DNA of 64,000 nt, from the NCBI GenBank assembly GCA_009885105.1, contig VFLI01000002.1:1-64000 (forward strand), read 5' to 3'. Made by a program: the position numbers and the translations under genes. Each line of letters opens with the position of its first letter. The first letter of the stretch is position 1. Below the pieces are notes generated by a model, which was not told where the DNA came from, ran no database searches, and saw nothing but the letters and a program-made list of their open reading frames with translations. Origin of the DNA: Spirochaetia bacterium (GTDB lineage: Bacteria; Spirochaetota; Leptospiria; Leptospirales; Leptonemataceae). Shown piece after piece: positions 17,311-26,873 of this stretch.

Positions 17311-19239
17311 TTAGCGGCCAGCAGCCGGGGGAACCAGACAGTTCTTCCCGCGTCCAATCAGATCACTGCGGCCCATGTCACGCAGGGCCCTTCTGAGAAC
17401 CGGCCAGTTTTTGGGATCGTGATATCGCAGAAATGCTTTGTGAAGGCGCCGGATGCCGAGTCCCTTCGCCGTGAGGACTTCTTCGCTCTCTGCCGTTACT
17501 TTTTTTAAAGGATTTTTACCCGTATGATACATGGCCGTTGCCAGCGCCATCGGCGACGGAAGGAAAGCCTGAACCTGATCGGGACGCATATTGTTTTTTT
17601 TCAGCCAGAGAGCGAGATGCAGCATGTCTTCGTTCGTCGTGCCGGGATGCGCGGCGATAAAATACGGAATCAGATACTGCTCTTTTCCTGCTTCTTTCGA
17701 ATTTTTATTAAATAATTCATGGAATTTTTCGAATGCGCCGATGCCCGGCTTCATCATTTTCGAAAGCGGCCCTGCCTCTGTGTGCTCCGGCGCAACTTTC
17801 AGATATCCGCCCACATGATTCTGCGTGAGTTCCTTGATATACTCCGGCGATTTCAGCGCAAGATCGTACCGCACACCGGAGGCGATCAAAATCTTTTTAA
17901 CGCCGGGAATTTCGCGCGCTTTCCTGTACAGCGAGATCAGCGAACTGTGATCGGTATTCAGGTTCTTGCAGACATCCGGATACACGCAGGAAGGCCGGCG
18001 GCAGGCAGCTTCAATTTCGAGTGATTTGCAGGCCAGCCGGTACATATTGGCCGTAGGACCGCCCAGATCGGAAATAAAACCCGTGAAGAGCGGCGATGTG
18101 TCGCGGATTTTTTCGACTTCGGCCAGAATCGATTTTTCGGAACGACTCTGGATGATCCGGCCTTCATGTTCCGTGATCGAGCAGAAACTGCAGCCGCCAA
18201 AACAGCCCCGCAGGATCGTCACCGAATGCTGTATCATTTCAAAGGCTGGAATCTTCAAACCGCCGTACACCGGATGCGGAATGCGCGAATACGAAAGTTC
18301 GTACACGCCGTCCATTTCCGGAGTCGTCAGCGGAATCGGCGGCGGATTGAGCCAGAGGTATCGGTCGCCGTGTTTCTGCATCAGTGCTCTGGCATTTCCG
18401 GGATTTGTCTCCTGATGCAGGACCCGTGAGGCCTGGGCGTAGAGAACTCTGTCGTTTTTTACTTCTTCATAAGAAGGAAGACTAACCGCCGAATGTCCCC
18501 TGCTGACGGGAAGCTCCATTTTTCCCGCGTCGATCTCAGAAAATCCATCCGGCATTCCGTCGACAATCAATCCCGTGCCTCTGATATTTTTAAGCTCCGC
18601 TATTTTTTTTCTTGCCGCAAGCGCATGCGCGATTTCCACAATCTGTCGTTCGCCGTTGCCGAATACAAGAAGATCGGCCTTCGCGTCAAAAATGATAGAG
18701 CGCCGCACCTGATCGGACCAGTAATCGTAGTGCGCCGTCCGGCGAAGGCTGGCCTCAATGCCGCCGATGATGACAGGAGAATCGGGATATGCTTCGCGGC
18801 ATCTCTGAGAATAGACGATGACGGAACGATCCGGCCTCTTCTCGGGGAGACCGCCCGGAGTGTAGGCGTCGTTGCTGCGGATTTTCCTGTCCGACGTGTA
18901 TCGGTTTACCATCGAATCCATATTTCCGGCGGTGACGCCGAAAAACAGATTGGGCCGGCCCAGTCTCCTGAAATCCTCCGCTGAAGTCCAGTCCGGCTGC
19001 GATACAATTCCGACGCGAAACCCCTGCGATTCCAGCAATCGCCCGATCACTGCCATGCCGAAACTGGGATGATCGACGTAGGCGTCGCCGGTAACAATTA
19101 TGACATCGCAGGAATCCCAGCCGAGCTCTTCCATCTCTTCGCGCGACACGGGAAGAAACGGAGCGATTCCGAACCGCTCCGCCCAGAATTTTCTGTATGA
19201 AAATATGCCTCGCGGCGAACTGGAAATTCGCTCTTTCAT
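17311..19239 (-). CDS. ygiQ: YgiQ family radical SAM protein (UPF0313)
   Basis: 642-aa radical SAM protein with the YgiQ architecture: an N-terminal B12-binding-like region ([17 protein letters not shown], then [19 protein letters not shown]), the cluster motif [25 protein letters not shown], and the C-terminal LVPPAAGR tail region. Full-length and intact. The reaction is unknown for the family. ATG start at 19239, 16 bases downstream of the dienelactone-hydrolase gene on the same strand, so the two may be co-transcribed. Confidence 0.9.
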   Translation of the reverse strand: MKERISSSPRGIFSYRKFWAERFGIAPFLPVSREEMEELGWDSCDVIIVTGDAYVDHPSFGMAVIGRLLESQGFRVGIVSQPDWTSAEDFRRLGRPNLFFGVTAGNMDSMVNRYTSDRKIRSNDAYTPGGLPEKRPDRSVIVYSQRCREAYPDSPVIIGGIEASLRRTAHYDYWSDQVRRSIIFDAKADLLVFGNGERQIVEIAHALAARKKIAELKNIRGTGLIVDGMPDGFSEIDAGKMELPVSRGHSAVSLPSYEEVKNDRVLYAQASRVLHQETNPGNARALMQKHGDRYLWLNPPPIPLTTPEMDGVYELSYSRIPHPVYGGLKIPAFEMIQHSVTILRGCFGGCSFCSITEHEGRIIQSRSEKSILAEVEKIRDTSPLFTGFISDLGGPTANMYRLACKSLEIEAACRRPSCVYPDVCKNLNTDHSSLISLYRKAREIPGVKKILIASGVRYDLALKSPEYIKELTQNHVGGYLKVAPEHTEAGPLSKMMKPGIGAFEKFHELFNKNSKEAGKEQYLIPYFIAAHPGTTNEDMLHLALWLKKNNMRPDQVQAFLPSPMALATAMYHTGKNPLKKVTAESEEVLTAKGLGIRRLHKAFLRYHDPKNWPVLRRALRDMGRSDLIGRGKNCLVPPAAGR

Positions 19240-19254
19240 TTTCGGTTTGACATA

Positions 19255-20049
19255 TCAGCGCGAAAATGTCTGCGACAGGAACAGGCGCATTTCGCTCCAG
19301 GATTTTTGATCTGCATCCGCATTGTATGCGATAGGAATGTTGAACTGCTTGCCGAGTCTGTCCGCGTTCGGATTGCTGAAAGCATGCAGGGCCCCCGGAT
19401 ATTCAATGAAGGTCATATCGGCGCCGGCCTCTCCCATTTCCTTTTTGAAACTCATAATCTGATCAGCCCTGATAAATTTGTCGTCCGCGCCGTGAAGGAC
19501 AAGCATTCGGGGCATGACACTGCCGGCTTTAGCCTGCGTCACAGCGTTGAAGTTGCCATGAAAGCTGACGACTCCGAGAAGAGGCATGCTCTGGCGCGCC
19601 ATATTCAGCGCCACAGTTCCGCCAAAACAGTAGCCGATTGCGGCAATTTTCTCCGGATCGACATTCGGATTGCTTTTCAAAAGATCCAGAGCTGCCTGGA
19701 ACCGTTCTTTTGCCGTATCAAAATCTTTGAAGACGCTGCCAGCCATTTTACCCGCTTCCTCCGGATTCTCAGCCTGACGGCCCTCTCCGTACATATCCAC
19801 TGCCAGAGCCACATAGCCCAGGTCGGCCAGCATTTCAGCTCGTTTGCGGGAATATTCGTTGTTTCCCCACCATTCGTGCACAACCAGCACCCCCGGCCTT
19901 TTATCCGTTCGTGAGGCATCATAAGCCAGATAACCCCTCAGATTCATGCCCTGAGCGCTGTATGTCAGTTCCTGTCCTACAATTTTTTTACCGCAGGCAG
20001 TCAGCGCCAGAACGGCCGCCGCCAGAGTTATTGTTAATCGAATTTTCAT
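19255..20049 (-). CDS. Lipoprotein with dienelactone hydrolase domain
   Basis: 264 aa. The ATG at 20049 has a textbook GGAGGA ribosome site 6 bases upstream, so the longer open frame is rejected. Lipobox LTAC puts the lipidated Cys at 19. The alpha/beta-hydrolase domain is of the DLH family: VVHEWWGNN (Glu59 region), nucleophile elbow GYCFGG (Cys141), GADDKF (Asp about 189) and GALHAF (His222). The Cys-Asp-His triad is complete, so it is probably an active envelope-bound hydrolase; substrate unknown. Divergent from the first bactofilin gene, 137 bases apart. Confidence 0.88.
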   Translation of the reverse strand: MKIRLTITLAAAVLALTACGKKIVGQELTYSAQGMNLRGYLAYDASRTDKRPGVLVVHEWWGNNEYSRKRAEMLADLGYVALAVDMYGEGRQAENPEEAGKMAGSVFKDFDTAKERFQAALDLLKSNPNVDPEKIAAIGYCFGGTVALNMARQSMPLLGVVSFHGNFNAVTQAKAGSVMPRMLVLHGADDKFIRADQIMSFKKEMGEAGADMTFIEYPGALHAFSNPNADRLGKQFNIPIAYNADADQKSWSEMRLFLSQTFSR

Positions 20050-20128
20050 TTTTCCTCCTAAAACTAAAAAAGTAAAAAAAGTTCTTGATTGCCCCGGCAC
20101 ACAGCTGGTATTTCTGCAATTCAGGTGT

Positions 20129-20156
20129 TTGCAACAAACAAACGATCCGACATAAT
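20129..20156 (+). promoter_or_regulatory. Candidate promoter of bactofilin A
   Basis: TTGCAA (20129-20134) and CATAAT (20151-20156) are separated by 16 bases and lie 31 bases before the bactofilin ATG, in the divergent gap with the lipoprotein gene. Confidence 0.4.
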
Positions 20157-20186
20157 CAATAATAAGAATCAGGGAGATCAGGGGCA

Positions 20187-20507
20187 ATGTCAAAACCAAC
20201 TTCTTTAGGAAAAACTGTCACAGTAAGCGGTGATATCACGGCAGATGAAGATATTCATCTGGAAGGCAACTTCCGCGCCAGCAAAATCGACGCCGGCAAC
20301 CACACAATCGTCGTGGGCCAGACGGCTAATGTTGAAGCAGAACTCTTTGCCGGAACCATTCTTGTTATTGGAACCGTGAACGGCAACCTGAATGGAAAAA
20401 TTCTGGTGGAAATGAGAGATACAGCCTCGGTTAGCGGAGATATTTACGCTCCTAAGATTGCCCTGCCTGCGCGCGCAAAATTCAAAGGCCGTCTGACCTA
20501 CACATAA
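20187..20507 (+). CDS. Bactofilin A (BacM/CcmA family)
   Basis: 106-aa cytoskeletal protein that polymerises into non-polar filaments through a right-handed beta-helix. The core (VSGDITADEDIHLEGNF, VGQTANVEAELFAGTILVIG, TVNGNLNGKI, ASVSGDIYAPKIALPARA) shows the roughly 17-residue beta-helix rungs. Short N- and C-terminal tails. The ATG has AGGGGC upstream. It is on the opposite strand from, and converges with, the M23-bactofilin operon, so it can be regulated independently of the second bactofilin. Confidence 0.92.
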   Translation: MSKPTSLGKTVTVSGDITADEDIHLEGNFRASKIDAGNHTIVVGQTANVEAELFAGTILVIGTVNGNLNGKILVEMRDTASVSGDIYAPKIALPARAKFKGRLTYT

Positions 20508-20519
20508 GCTGGTCTGCTG

Positions 20520-21359
20520 TCAATAACTCTGGGCGCCGTGGGCTCCACGGCCCGCCAGAGGCACAAACTCATGCTCCGGAAATAATTCATGGAGCGCGTT
20601 GGTTATCATTTCCGCAGTGGGCAGTGAAGTGTACGTCCCCGCGCCAATGAAGTTCGATCCGGCATCCACCACAAATTTTTTCTGAGTCGCTTCACGCGGG
20701 CTGACAATCTTGATGTGGCCTCCGTGCGTCGGCTTGAAAGCAAATGTTTCTCTCTGAAGATTGACATTGGTTTCCTGATGCGGTTTGGTCCCGATGGAAT
20801 AGAAAAGAGGTTTGTGACTCTGTTCCCCCGGTATGAAAGCAAGATATGTGATGTGCTTTTCCTCATGCAGACTTTCCAGCAGATCACGGAAGCGTTGATC
20901 GCGGATCTTTTCCCAGTCGATCTTTTCTTTGAATTTCCCAATTTTGAATTTCTGCTGGATGGGAACAAACAGAGTCTGCAGACTGCCGCTCTTATCCAGT
21001 TCCAGAATCTGGCTCGGCGAATACACCCTTTCCACAAAAATCAAAATCTGTTTCTGGAGCGCCGGCACATCTTTGAACAGACTCCAGCCTGTCACAATCG
21101 CGCGGGCGCTGAGGGATTCCTGGTCGCTGGCAAATCGTCTGTCCAGACGGCACAGTGTATCACCGGGATTGATGCGCAGGACGCCCACTTCTGCGGCAAA
21201 ATTATTGCCTGCCAGATCGACAACATCGCCCACGATCAGGCCGCTGTTCTCATCCAGCCGTACAAAACATCCCTGCTGTTCCTTGCCGTCTCCGGTTCTT
21301 CTTACAATATCTCCCGGCGCAAGGATGGCCGGATCTTTTAGCTCAGTCAAGTAGCTCAT
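20520..21359 (-). CDS. Unknown protein of the bactofilin cluster
   Basis: 279 aa, not recognised. No signal peptide or membrane span, so cytoplasmic. The N-terminal 80 residues are rich in short beta strands (PGDIVRRTG, GCFVRLDENSGLIVGDVVDL, INPGDTLCRLDRRF). The middle (95-180) is helical and charged, and the end is Gly/His rich (GAGTYTSLPTAEMI, AGRGAHGAQSY). Last gene of the LytM-bactofilin B operon, 27 bases after bactofilin B. Position suggests a filament-associated or regulatory role; nothing in the sequence proves it. Confidence 0.75.
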   Translation of the reverse strand: MSYLTELKDPAILAPGDIVRRTGDGKEQQGCFVRLDENSGLIVGDVVDLAGNNFAAEVGVLRINPGDTLCRLDRRFASDQESLSARAIVTGWSLFKDVPALQKQILIFVERVYSPSQILELDKSGSLQTLFVPIQQKFKIGKFKEKIDWEKIRDQRFRDLLESLHEEKHITYLAFIPGEQSHKPLFYSIGTKPHQETNVNLQRETFAFKPTHGGHIKIVSPREATQKKFVVDAGSNFIGAGTYTSLPTAEMITNALHELFPEHEFVPLAGRGAHGAQSY

Positions 21360-21386
21360 TTTGCAGTCACTGTTTCGCGGTATTGA

Positions 21387-21725
21387 CTACCTGTTGATTG
21401 TGCAGCGCCCTTCAAATACGACTCCCTCTTCCACGACAAGACTGGGAGTGACAATATCGCCGAAAAGTCTTCCCGTGGACAAAAGAACAACCCGTTTGTA
21501 TGCCAGGATCGATCCGTGTACGGTTCCGCCGATAACAACGATGCCGGCGCGTATATCTGTGTCCACAAGCCCCGATTTTCCCACAAGCACCTTTCCTTCC
21601 GTAAGAATATTGCCTTTGAAATAACCGTCGATCCGAATCAGGTCTTTCACTTTGAATTCCCCGCGGAATTCCGAGCCTTCTCCGATCAGACTGTTCAGTA
21701 TTAGAGCTTCGGTTGTATCAGCCAT
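21387..21725 (-). CDS. Bactofilin B
   Basis: 112-aa bactofilin: SEFRGEFKVKDLIRIDGYF, GNILTEGKVLVGKSG, DTDIRAGIVVIGGTVHGSI, STGRLFGDIVTPSLVVEEG and FEGRCTI form successive beta-helix rungs. Distinct from bactofilin A, with which it shares the fold but little sequence. The start (ATG 21725, AGGATCA upstream) overlaps the LytM gene end by 25 bases, so the two are translationally coupled, as in bactofilin/M23 pairs of helical and curved bacteria. A bactofilin shapes the helix in Leptospira biflexa. Confidence 0.93.
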   Translation of the reverse strand: MADTTEALILNSLIGEGSEFRGEFKVKDLIRIDGYFKGNILTEGKVLVGKSGLVDTDIRAGIVVIGGTVHGSILAYKRVVLLSTGRLFGDIVTPSLVVEEGVVFEGRCTINR

Positions 21726-22855
21726 TGATCCTGCAAATGATTCAAGAATGCATGCGGATTGTACGCGACGGTGCCGACATGAACTTCATAATAAAGACCC
21801 GGCAGCGCCGTATCACCGCTTCTTCCAATATAACCGACAGCCTGCCCCTTGCTGACCTTGTCGCCGACAGCCACCCTGGACCGGTCCAGATGGGCGTAAA
21901 ATGTTTTGATTCCGTACCTATGATTGATCCAGACGTGCAGACCGTACTCTTCATCATAGCCGATGGCAGAAACGACACCGGGCGCCGTCGCGCTCACTTC
22001 CGTTCCAGGCACGGCCCCGATTGTTATCCCGCTGCGAAAAATCCGCTTGCCGATGATCGGATCCATCTGCCAGCCGTACGGGCTGAGCAGGTATCCCCTG
22101 ACCGGCCAGATGCCCGGAGTATTTTTCAGAAGATTCTGCATTTCCCGGCTTTTGAGTTCGCTCAGAATTTTGTCCGACAGTTCTACCGACCGTCGCAGGT
22201 TTTGATTGTCCAGCATCGACAGGCTTATCAGACGGCGCAGAATTTCTTCCGTCAGCTGCTGATCGCATCCGTCGCCGAGACCCTTGCATTTGTCCACCAG
22301 TTTCTGCAGATCCGATATTTCCGCATCGACGACGGCCTGCGCGCCGCCGCCCTGAGCCAGCTGCGCTCTTTCGCTGGTGATCTTGGTGCTGAGTTCAGCG
22401 ATGGTGTTGGAGTACCTGTTTATTATTTCGTGCAGAGGAATCATCTCCTCCGCCATTCTTGTGCTCTGAATATTGAACTGGCTGGTTGTCAGGCCCATCT
22501 CATAAAACTGGATATCTTCCCCGCTTTTTCCCACCAGGCTTATAATGGAAACAATCATAACGACAACAAGCGACACAATGATTGTGCTGATGAGATAAAT
22601 GCTCACATGAAAATTCAGAATCTTTTTTTCAGTATGAGGGATCACCATTATGGTGAGCCGTTCCCGTCCTTTTTTGTGAACTTTTTCCTTAAAATCCTGG
22701 AAGCGAGCGCGGTAAATTTTCCACCGGGTCCGGGGCGCCTGCGCGGCTGGCCTCATGTGCTCCAGAAGCGGGTCGTGAGCCGGTGACTCTTTGCCGCGTT
22801 TTTTCTTCAGTTTCTTAACGACAGGAGCCGGTTTTATTTTATGTGAATTGTCCAA
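21701..22855 (-). CDS. Membrane-anchored LytM (M23) protein with degenerate active site
   Basis: 384 aa from a TTG start. A basic cytoplasmic N-terminus (1-80), one TM span (about 85-108), a periplasmic coiled coil (120-245) and a LytM domain (250-375). The domain has SPYGWQMDPIIGKRIF and the YAHL histidine (His322), but the HxxxD position reads RSGIT and the HLHYEV position reads GLYYEV. Three of the four usual zinc/catalytic residues are absent, so it is probably a scaffold or activator rather than a hydrolase. Coupled to bactofilin B; likely tethers the filament to the wall-synthesis machinery. Confidence 0.88.
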   Translation of the reverse strand: MDNSHKIKPAPVVKKLKKKRGKESPAHDPLLEHMRPAAQAPRTRWKIYRARFQDFKEKVHKKGRERLTIMVIPHTEKKILNFHVSIYLISTIIVSLVVVMIVSIISLVGKSGEDIQFYEMGLTTSQFNIQSTRMAEEMIPLHEIINRYSNTIAELSTKITSERAQLAQGGGAQAVVDAEISDLQKLVDKCKGLGDGCDQQLTEEILRRLISLSMLDNQNLRRSVELSDKILSELKSREMQNLLKNTPGIWPVRGYLLSPYGWQMDPIIGKRIFRSGITIGAVPGTEVSATAPGVVSAIGYDEEYGLHVWINHRYGIKTFYAHLDRSRVAVGDKVSKGQAVGYIGRSGDTALPGLYYEVHVGTVAYNPHAFLNHLQDQWLIQPKL

Positions 22856-22899
22856 GCCAGTTCCACTATCATCGATTTGAGCACAGAGTCAAGCCCGAA

Positions 22900-23385
22900 T
22901 CAATGATGATGATGCCCGCCAGCCCCGTGTGCGTGACCGTGCTGTTTTTCCTCGCCCGTTGCGTCCCGGATAGAAGCAATATTGACATCAAAATGCAGGT
23001 TTTCCCCGGCAAGCGGATGGTTTCCATCCATGATGATATGGTCCAGATGCACTTCTTTTACATGAAAAACCATCACACCTTCATCACTCCGGGCCTGAAA
23101 TTGCATGCCGATTTCAATGGGAGTGTCCGTGGGGAATGCTTCCTTTTCAACTTTTTGCAGCAACTGTGCGTCGTACTCGCCGTAGGCTTCCCGTGCCGCC
23201 ACATCGATCTTCCTGGAATCGCCGACAGACAGGCCTTCCAGCCCCGATTCCAGACCCTCGATTATATTTCCGCCTCCATGGAGGTACACCAGCGGTTCTG
23301 ATGATTTGTCCAGAACCTCCCCGCTGTCATTCTTCAGTGTATAGGAAAAACCGACCACCTTGCCTTTACCGATTTTTTCGCTCAT
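22900..23385 (-). CDS. slyD: FKBP-type peptidyl-prolyl isomerase SlyD
   Basis: 161 aa. The FKBP core (VVGFSYTLKNDSGEVLDKS, PLVYLHGGGNIIEGLE) is interrupted by the IF chaperone insert (AAREAYGEYDAQLLQKV, VMVFHVKEVHLDHIIMDGNHPLAG). It ends in a histidine-rich metal-binding tail (HGHAHGAGGHHHH). In other bacteria SlyD folds proteins and donates nickel. ATG start; 44 bases before the LytM gene on the same strand, so possibly the first gene of the bactofilin operon. Confidence 0.93.
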   Translation of the reverse strand: MSEKIGKGKVVGFSYTLKNDSGEVLDKSSEPLVYLHGGGNIIEGLESGLEGLSVGDSRKIDVAAREAYGEYDAQLLQKVEKEAFPTDTPIEIGMQFQARSDEGVMVFHVKEVHLDHIIMDGNHPLAGENLHFDVNIASIRDATGEEKQHGHAHGAGGHHHH

Positions 23386-23618
23386 CCGGCAAGAAACGGA
23401 ATAAATATGTTTTTGAAAAGAAAAAAATGCAGGCTCTGCATCGACGTCTGCACATTGGGGCGCTGCTTAATACAAAAAACTGGCGCTCCAGAAGCGAAGC
23501 CGCGGACATGACTCCGGTCCTGTTTTTTCGGCTTGACCGGGGTCGTCGAGCGGTCCGTGTTAGCCGCTGATCCTTAATAAACATTTTTTTCCAATTCAAA
23601 CACAGCGATTTATAAATC

Positions 23619-24938
23619 ATGAAACCATACAGAACGGCCATATTCGGAGCGGGCACTGTCGGCGGCGGCCTGGCAACAATTCTGCTGGAGCAGGCCGAAA
23701 GCCTGAAACTGCATGCCGGTCGCCCGATTGAAGTGGCGGCGATTGTGGATTTGACTCCGGCGGCAATGTCGGCCCGGCACGGCCTGCCCAGGAATTTGTT
23801 CCGCGGAGCCGGGGATACACTCTCTCGCGATCAAGCCGGGGCAGAAATAGAAAAGATTCTGAATGATCCATCCATCGATCTTGTCGTTGAGACGATTGGA
23901 GGCGGTTCGGCCGCTATGCGCGATCTGGCTTTGCGAATTCTGGACGCAGGAAAAAACCTGGTCACGGCAAACAAAGCGCTGCTTGCCCTGCATGGCAGAG
24001 AAATTTTCGACCGCGCCAAAAAGCTTGGCCGCGTTGTGGGTTACGAAGCCTCCGTTTGCGGCGCCATACCCGTCATACGCTGCATCACTGAAAGCTTCAC
24101 TGGCGACGAGATTCTGTCACTGTCCGGAATCATGAACGGCACATCGAATTACATACTGTCAAGAATGGAGGATGAAAGATCTTCATTTGGCGATGTTCTG
24201 CGCGACGCGCAGGCTCTCGGATACGCGGAGGCCGATCCCACACTGGACATCAGCGGCGGAGACGCCGGGCACAAACTCACAATCCTCCTTCGCCTGATTT
24301 TCGGTCTGGATGTGACGTTCGGCGAACTGCCAGTTTCCGGCATCGACAGCATCGACAAGGATGTCATGGACTTTGCCGCTGAAATCAACTGCTCCGTGAA
24401 ATTGATCGCTTACGCCAAAAAGGACGACGGCCGGGTGTACGCCACAGTCAGACCCATGATGGTGAAGAAGGAGAATATTCTCGCGGGCATCAAAAAGGCG
24501 ACAAACGCCGTTAAATTCACAAATCGGTACGCGAAGGAGAGCCTTCTCATCGGACAGGGCGCGGGCTCCATGGAGACCGGCAGCGCCGTGGCTGCCGATA
24601 TTGTTTTCGCCTCCCGTTACGGAGACAGAGCGTATCACGATTTTCCCGCCGGCAGTCTTCGGCTCGGCTCGTTTGATGATCTGTCTTTTCCCTACATGAT
24701 TCTTTTTCATACGGAAGATGTTCCCGGCATCACCGGTATTGTCGCCACTGCAATCGGAAAACAGAATGTGAATATCGACACGGTCGGGCACAACCGGCAT
24801 GATACGGCCCAGGCTTTATTCTCCATTGCCACTATGCCGTGCGCTCTGACGCAGATACGCAGGGCTGTGGAAGACATTCAGAAGAATCATCCTCAGGCTC
24901 TTCGCGGCGAAGTGCGGGTGATTCCGATTCTGCAGTAG
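23619..24938 (+). CDS. hom: Homoserine dehydrogenase
   Basis: NADP-dependent reduction of aspartate semialdehyde to homoserine, the branch point to threonine and methionine. 439 aa. GAGTVGGGLATIL is the Rossmann loop, NLVTANKALLALHG the nucleotide/active-site segment, YEASVCGAIPVIR and GIMNGTSNYILSRM the catalytic core, and DISGGDAGHKL holds the Lys/Asp pair. Residues 355-435 form an ACT domain (VPGITGIVATAIGKQNVNID), consistent with feedback inhibition by threonine. A metY gene follows on the same strand after the pseudogene on the other strand. Confidence 0.95.
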   Translation: MKPYRTAIFGAGTVGGGLATILLEQAESLKLHAGRPIEVAAIVDLTPAAMSARHGLPRNLFRGAGDTLSRDQAGAEIEKILNDPSIDLVVETIGGGSAAMRDLALRILDAGKNLVTANKALLALHGREIFDRAKKLGRVVGYEASVCGAIPVIRCITESFTGDEILSLSGIMNGTSNYILSRMEDERSSFGDVLRDAQALGYAEADPTLDISGGDAGHKLTILLRLIFGLDVTFGELPVSGIDSIDKDVMDFAAEINCSVKLIAYAKKDDGRVYATVRPMMVKKENILAGIKKATNAVKFTNRYAKESLLIGQGAGSMETGSAVAADIVFASRYGDRAYHDFPAGSLRLGSFDDLSFPYMILFHTEDVPGITGIVATAIGKQNVNIDTVGHNRHDTAQALFSIATMPCALTQIRRAVEDIQKNHPQALRGEVRVIPILQ

Positions 24939-24945
24939 GTGTTTA

Positions 24946-25280
24946 TCACAGCTTCAGCAGTTCAATCTTGTTCCAGCGAAACAGCAGCACCTGCGCATCC
25001 CCCTCAATGAGCGTTACAGCCGCCGGACACTCAGGAGTCTTTTGTCGGGCCTTCGCCAGCATGGCCGGACTGATATCGGTTCCAGTGACTTCCACTCCTG
25101 CCGGCAGAAGAGGCAGGCTCCGGTAACGATGCCCGCAATGAGGACTTTTTCTCCTGGTTTTAAGACCAGAACTTCGATGGCACGCTTCCTTCCTGGCGCA
25201 AACAATCGGTTCACAGTGAAATCGTAGATGGGAGCCCACAGCCGATAGATGAACCTGTTCCAGCGATTGCTCATTTCCAT
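24946..25280 (-). pseudogene. Broken class I SAM methyltransferase
   Basis: Two frames together encode the start of a UbiE-like methyltransferase. From ATG 25280 (GGAGGG upstream) one frame gives NRWNRFIYRLWAPIYDF, then LKPGEKVLIAGIVTGA. The similarity continues in another frame as LPLLPAGVEVTGTDIS, then MLAKARQKTPE and LIEGDAQ. The frameshift lies near 25110-25130, in the SAM-binding glycine loop, which itself has lost glycines. The C-terminal half of the enzyme is missing after GDAQ. Both a frameshift and a 3' deletion mark it as a pseudogene. Confidence 0.8.
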
Positions 25281-25423
25281 TCTGCGGCCCTCCTTTTTCG
25301 TTAAGATAACATTCATATTTAAAAAAAACAGTCGTCTTCAATACCTTGCAATAATTTTCTGTAACACGACTATCGACGGGCAGCAGCCATAATGGGCTTC
25401 AGGCCGGTTAGACCAGGAGAGAA

Positions 25424-26725
25424 ATGATGAATGATTTTGATTTTGAAAACGCTGAGTTTGAGACGCTGGCCCTGCATGCCGGACACACAATCGACAGCGA
25501 TACTCTGTCCAGAGGAGTTCCGGTTTACAGAACCTCTTCTTACGTATTCCAGAATACGGAACACGCCGCCAATCTGTTTGGACTCAAAGAGCTGGGGAAT
25601 ATCTACACTCGCCTGATGAATCCAACGCACGACGTACTTGAAAAAAGAGTCGCGGCTCTGGAGGGAGGAGCGGCGGCGCTTGCCCTGGCTTCCGGAACCT
25701 CAGCCGTGCATTACGCCATCATCAATCTGGCCAAAACCGGCGATGAAATCGTCTCCGCCAACAATCTCTACGGCGGCACTTACACTCAGTTCGACGCGAT
25801 TCTGCCTCAGTTTGGAATTAAGACAGTATTCGTGGATCCAAAAAAAGCGGAAAATTTCGACCGGGCTGTCACGGATAAGACGAGAGCTATTTTTATCGAA
25901 ACGATCGGCAATCCGGCGCTGGATGTCACGGACATGGATGAGGTTGCAAAAGTCGCAAAGAAGCACCATCTGCCTCTGATTGTCGACGCAACTTTTACAA
26001 CTCCGTATTTATTGAAGCCTTTCGAACACGGCGCGGACGTCATCGTGCATTCTCTGACAAAATGGATCGGCGGACACGGCACGGCGATCGGCGGAATTGT
26101 TGTGGACTCCGGAAAGTTCGACTGGAAGGATCCAAAATTTGCTCTGTTCAACGAGCCGGACGCTGGTTATCACAATCTGCGATTCGCGCACGATCTGGGG
26201 GCCCTCGCTCCGCTGGCGTATATTCTGCGAATGAGACTGGTGCCTCTGCGAAATCTCGGCGCGGCCATTTCGCCGGACAACGCCTGGATTTTTTTGCAGG
26301 GATTGGAAACTCTCTCTCTGAGAATGGAGCGGCACTCGCAGAATGCGCTTGAAATTGCGAAGTATCTTAAAACTCACCCGAAGGTGGCCTGGGTTCGCTA
26401 CCCCGGCCTGAGCGACGATCCGACCTATGCTGTCGCAGCAAAATATCTCAAAAAAGGATTCGGCGGGATGGTGATTTTCGGCATCAAGGGCGGCGCGAAA
26501 TCCGGAAAGAATTTTATAGAGGGACTCAAACTCTTCTCTCATCTGGCAAACGTCGGCGACGCGAAGAGCCTTGCGATACATCCGGCAACGACGACGCATT
26601 CGCAGCTTTCTGAAAAAGATCAGATCGAGGGCGGAATCACTCAGGACCTGGTCCGGCTTTCCATTGGCATTGAAAATGTGAAAGACATCCAGAAAGATCT
26701 GGAACAGGCTCTGGCGGGAGCTTAG
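25424..26725 (+). CDS. metY: O-acetylhomoserine sulfhydrylase
   Basis: PLP-dependent enzyme making homocysteine (or methionine) from O-acetylhomoserine and sulfide. 433 aa, Cys/Met metabolism family: YTRLMNPTHDVLEKRVAALE near the N-terminus, SGTSAVHYAI, ANNLYGGTY, IVDATFTTPYLLKPFEHGAD, the PLP lysine in HSLTKWIGGHG (Lys213), and LANVGDAKSLAIHPATTTHS. Length and the GHGT motif favour MetY over MetB/MetZ. ATG at 25424 (an in-frame second ATG follows) with AGGAGAG upstream. A strong hairpin follows the stop. Confidence 0.94.
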   Translation: MMNDFDFENAEFETLALHAGHTIDSDTLSRGVPVYRTSSYVFQNTEHAANLFGLKELGNIYTRLMNPTHDVLEKRVAALEGGAAALALASGTSAVHYAIINLAKTGDEIVSANNLYGGTYTQFDAILPQFGIKTVFVDPKKAENFDRAVTDKTRAIFIETIGNPALDVTDMDEVAKVAKKHHLPLIVDATFTTPYLLKPFEHGADVIVHSLTKWIGGHGTAIGGIVVDSGKFDWKDPKFALFNEPDAGYHNLRFAHDLGALAPLAYILRMRLVPLRNLGAAISPDNAWIFLQGLETLSLRMERHSQNALEIAKYLKTHPKVAWVRYPGLSDDPTYAVAAKYLKKGFGGMVIFGIKGGAKSGKNFIEGLKLFSHLANVGDAKSLAIHPATTTHSQLSEKDQIEGGITQDLVRLSIGIENVKDIQKDLEQALAGA

Positions 26726-26739
26726 GCTCGCGACGGGCG

Positions 26740-26791
26740 TCCTGGCTCGACCGGCGGGAAACCCAAAGACCGCCGGACTGTCTCGCCAGGA
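26740..26791. repeat. Nested hairpin after metY
   Basis: Outer arms TCCTGGC (26740-26746) and GCCAGGA (26785-26791) enclose inner arms CCGGCGG (26751-26757) and CCGCCGG (26770-26776). There is no T-run, so it is not a standard intrinsic terminator. The minus-strand sequence of this stretch resembles the repeat block after glnK (40828-40953). Confidence 0.6.
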
Positions 26792-26873
26792 GCCCCTCGC
26801 TCGCATAGTAAAGTCGACAGCCAGCTATGAGAAATTCGATGAATTTCTTAATAAACAATGGAGGCAATAAAAT

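Noticed and set aside
21713-22786. 357-aa open frame antisense to the LytM gene
   Set aside because: It lies wholly inside a well-supported gene, has no family features and reflects codon bias. Long antisense frames at 26637-27743 and 35800-36942 were rejected for the same reason.
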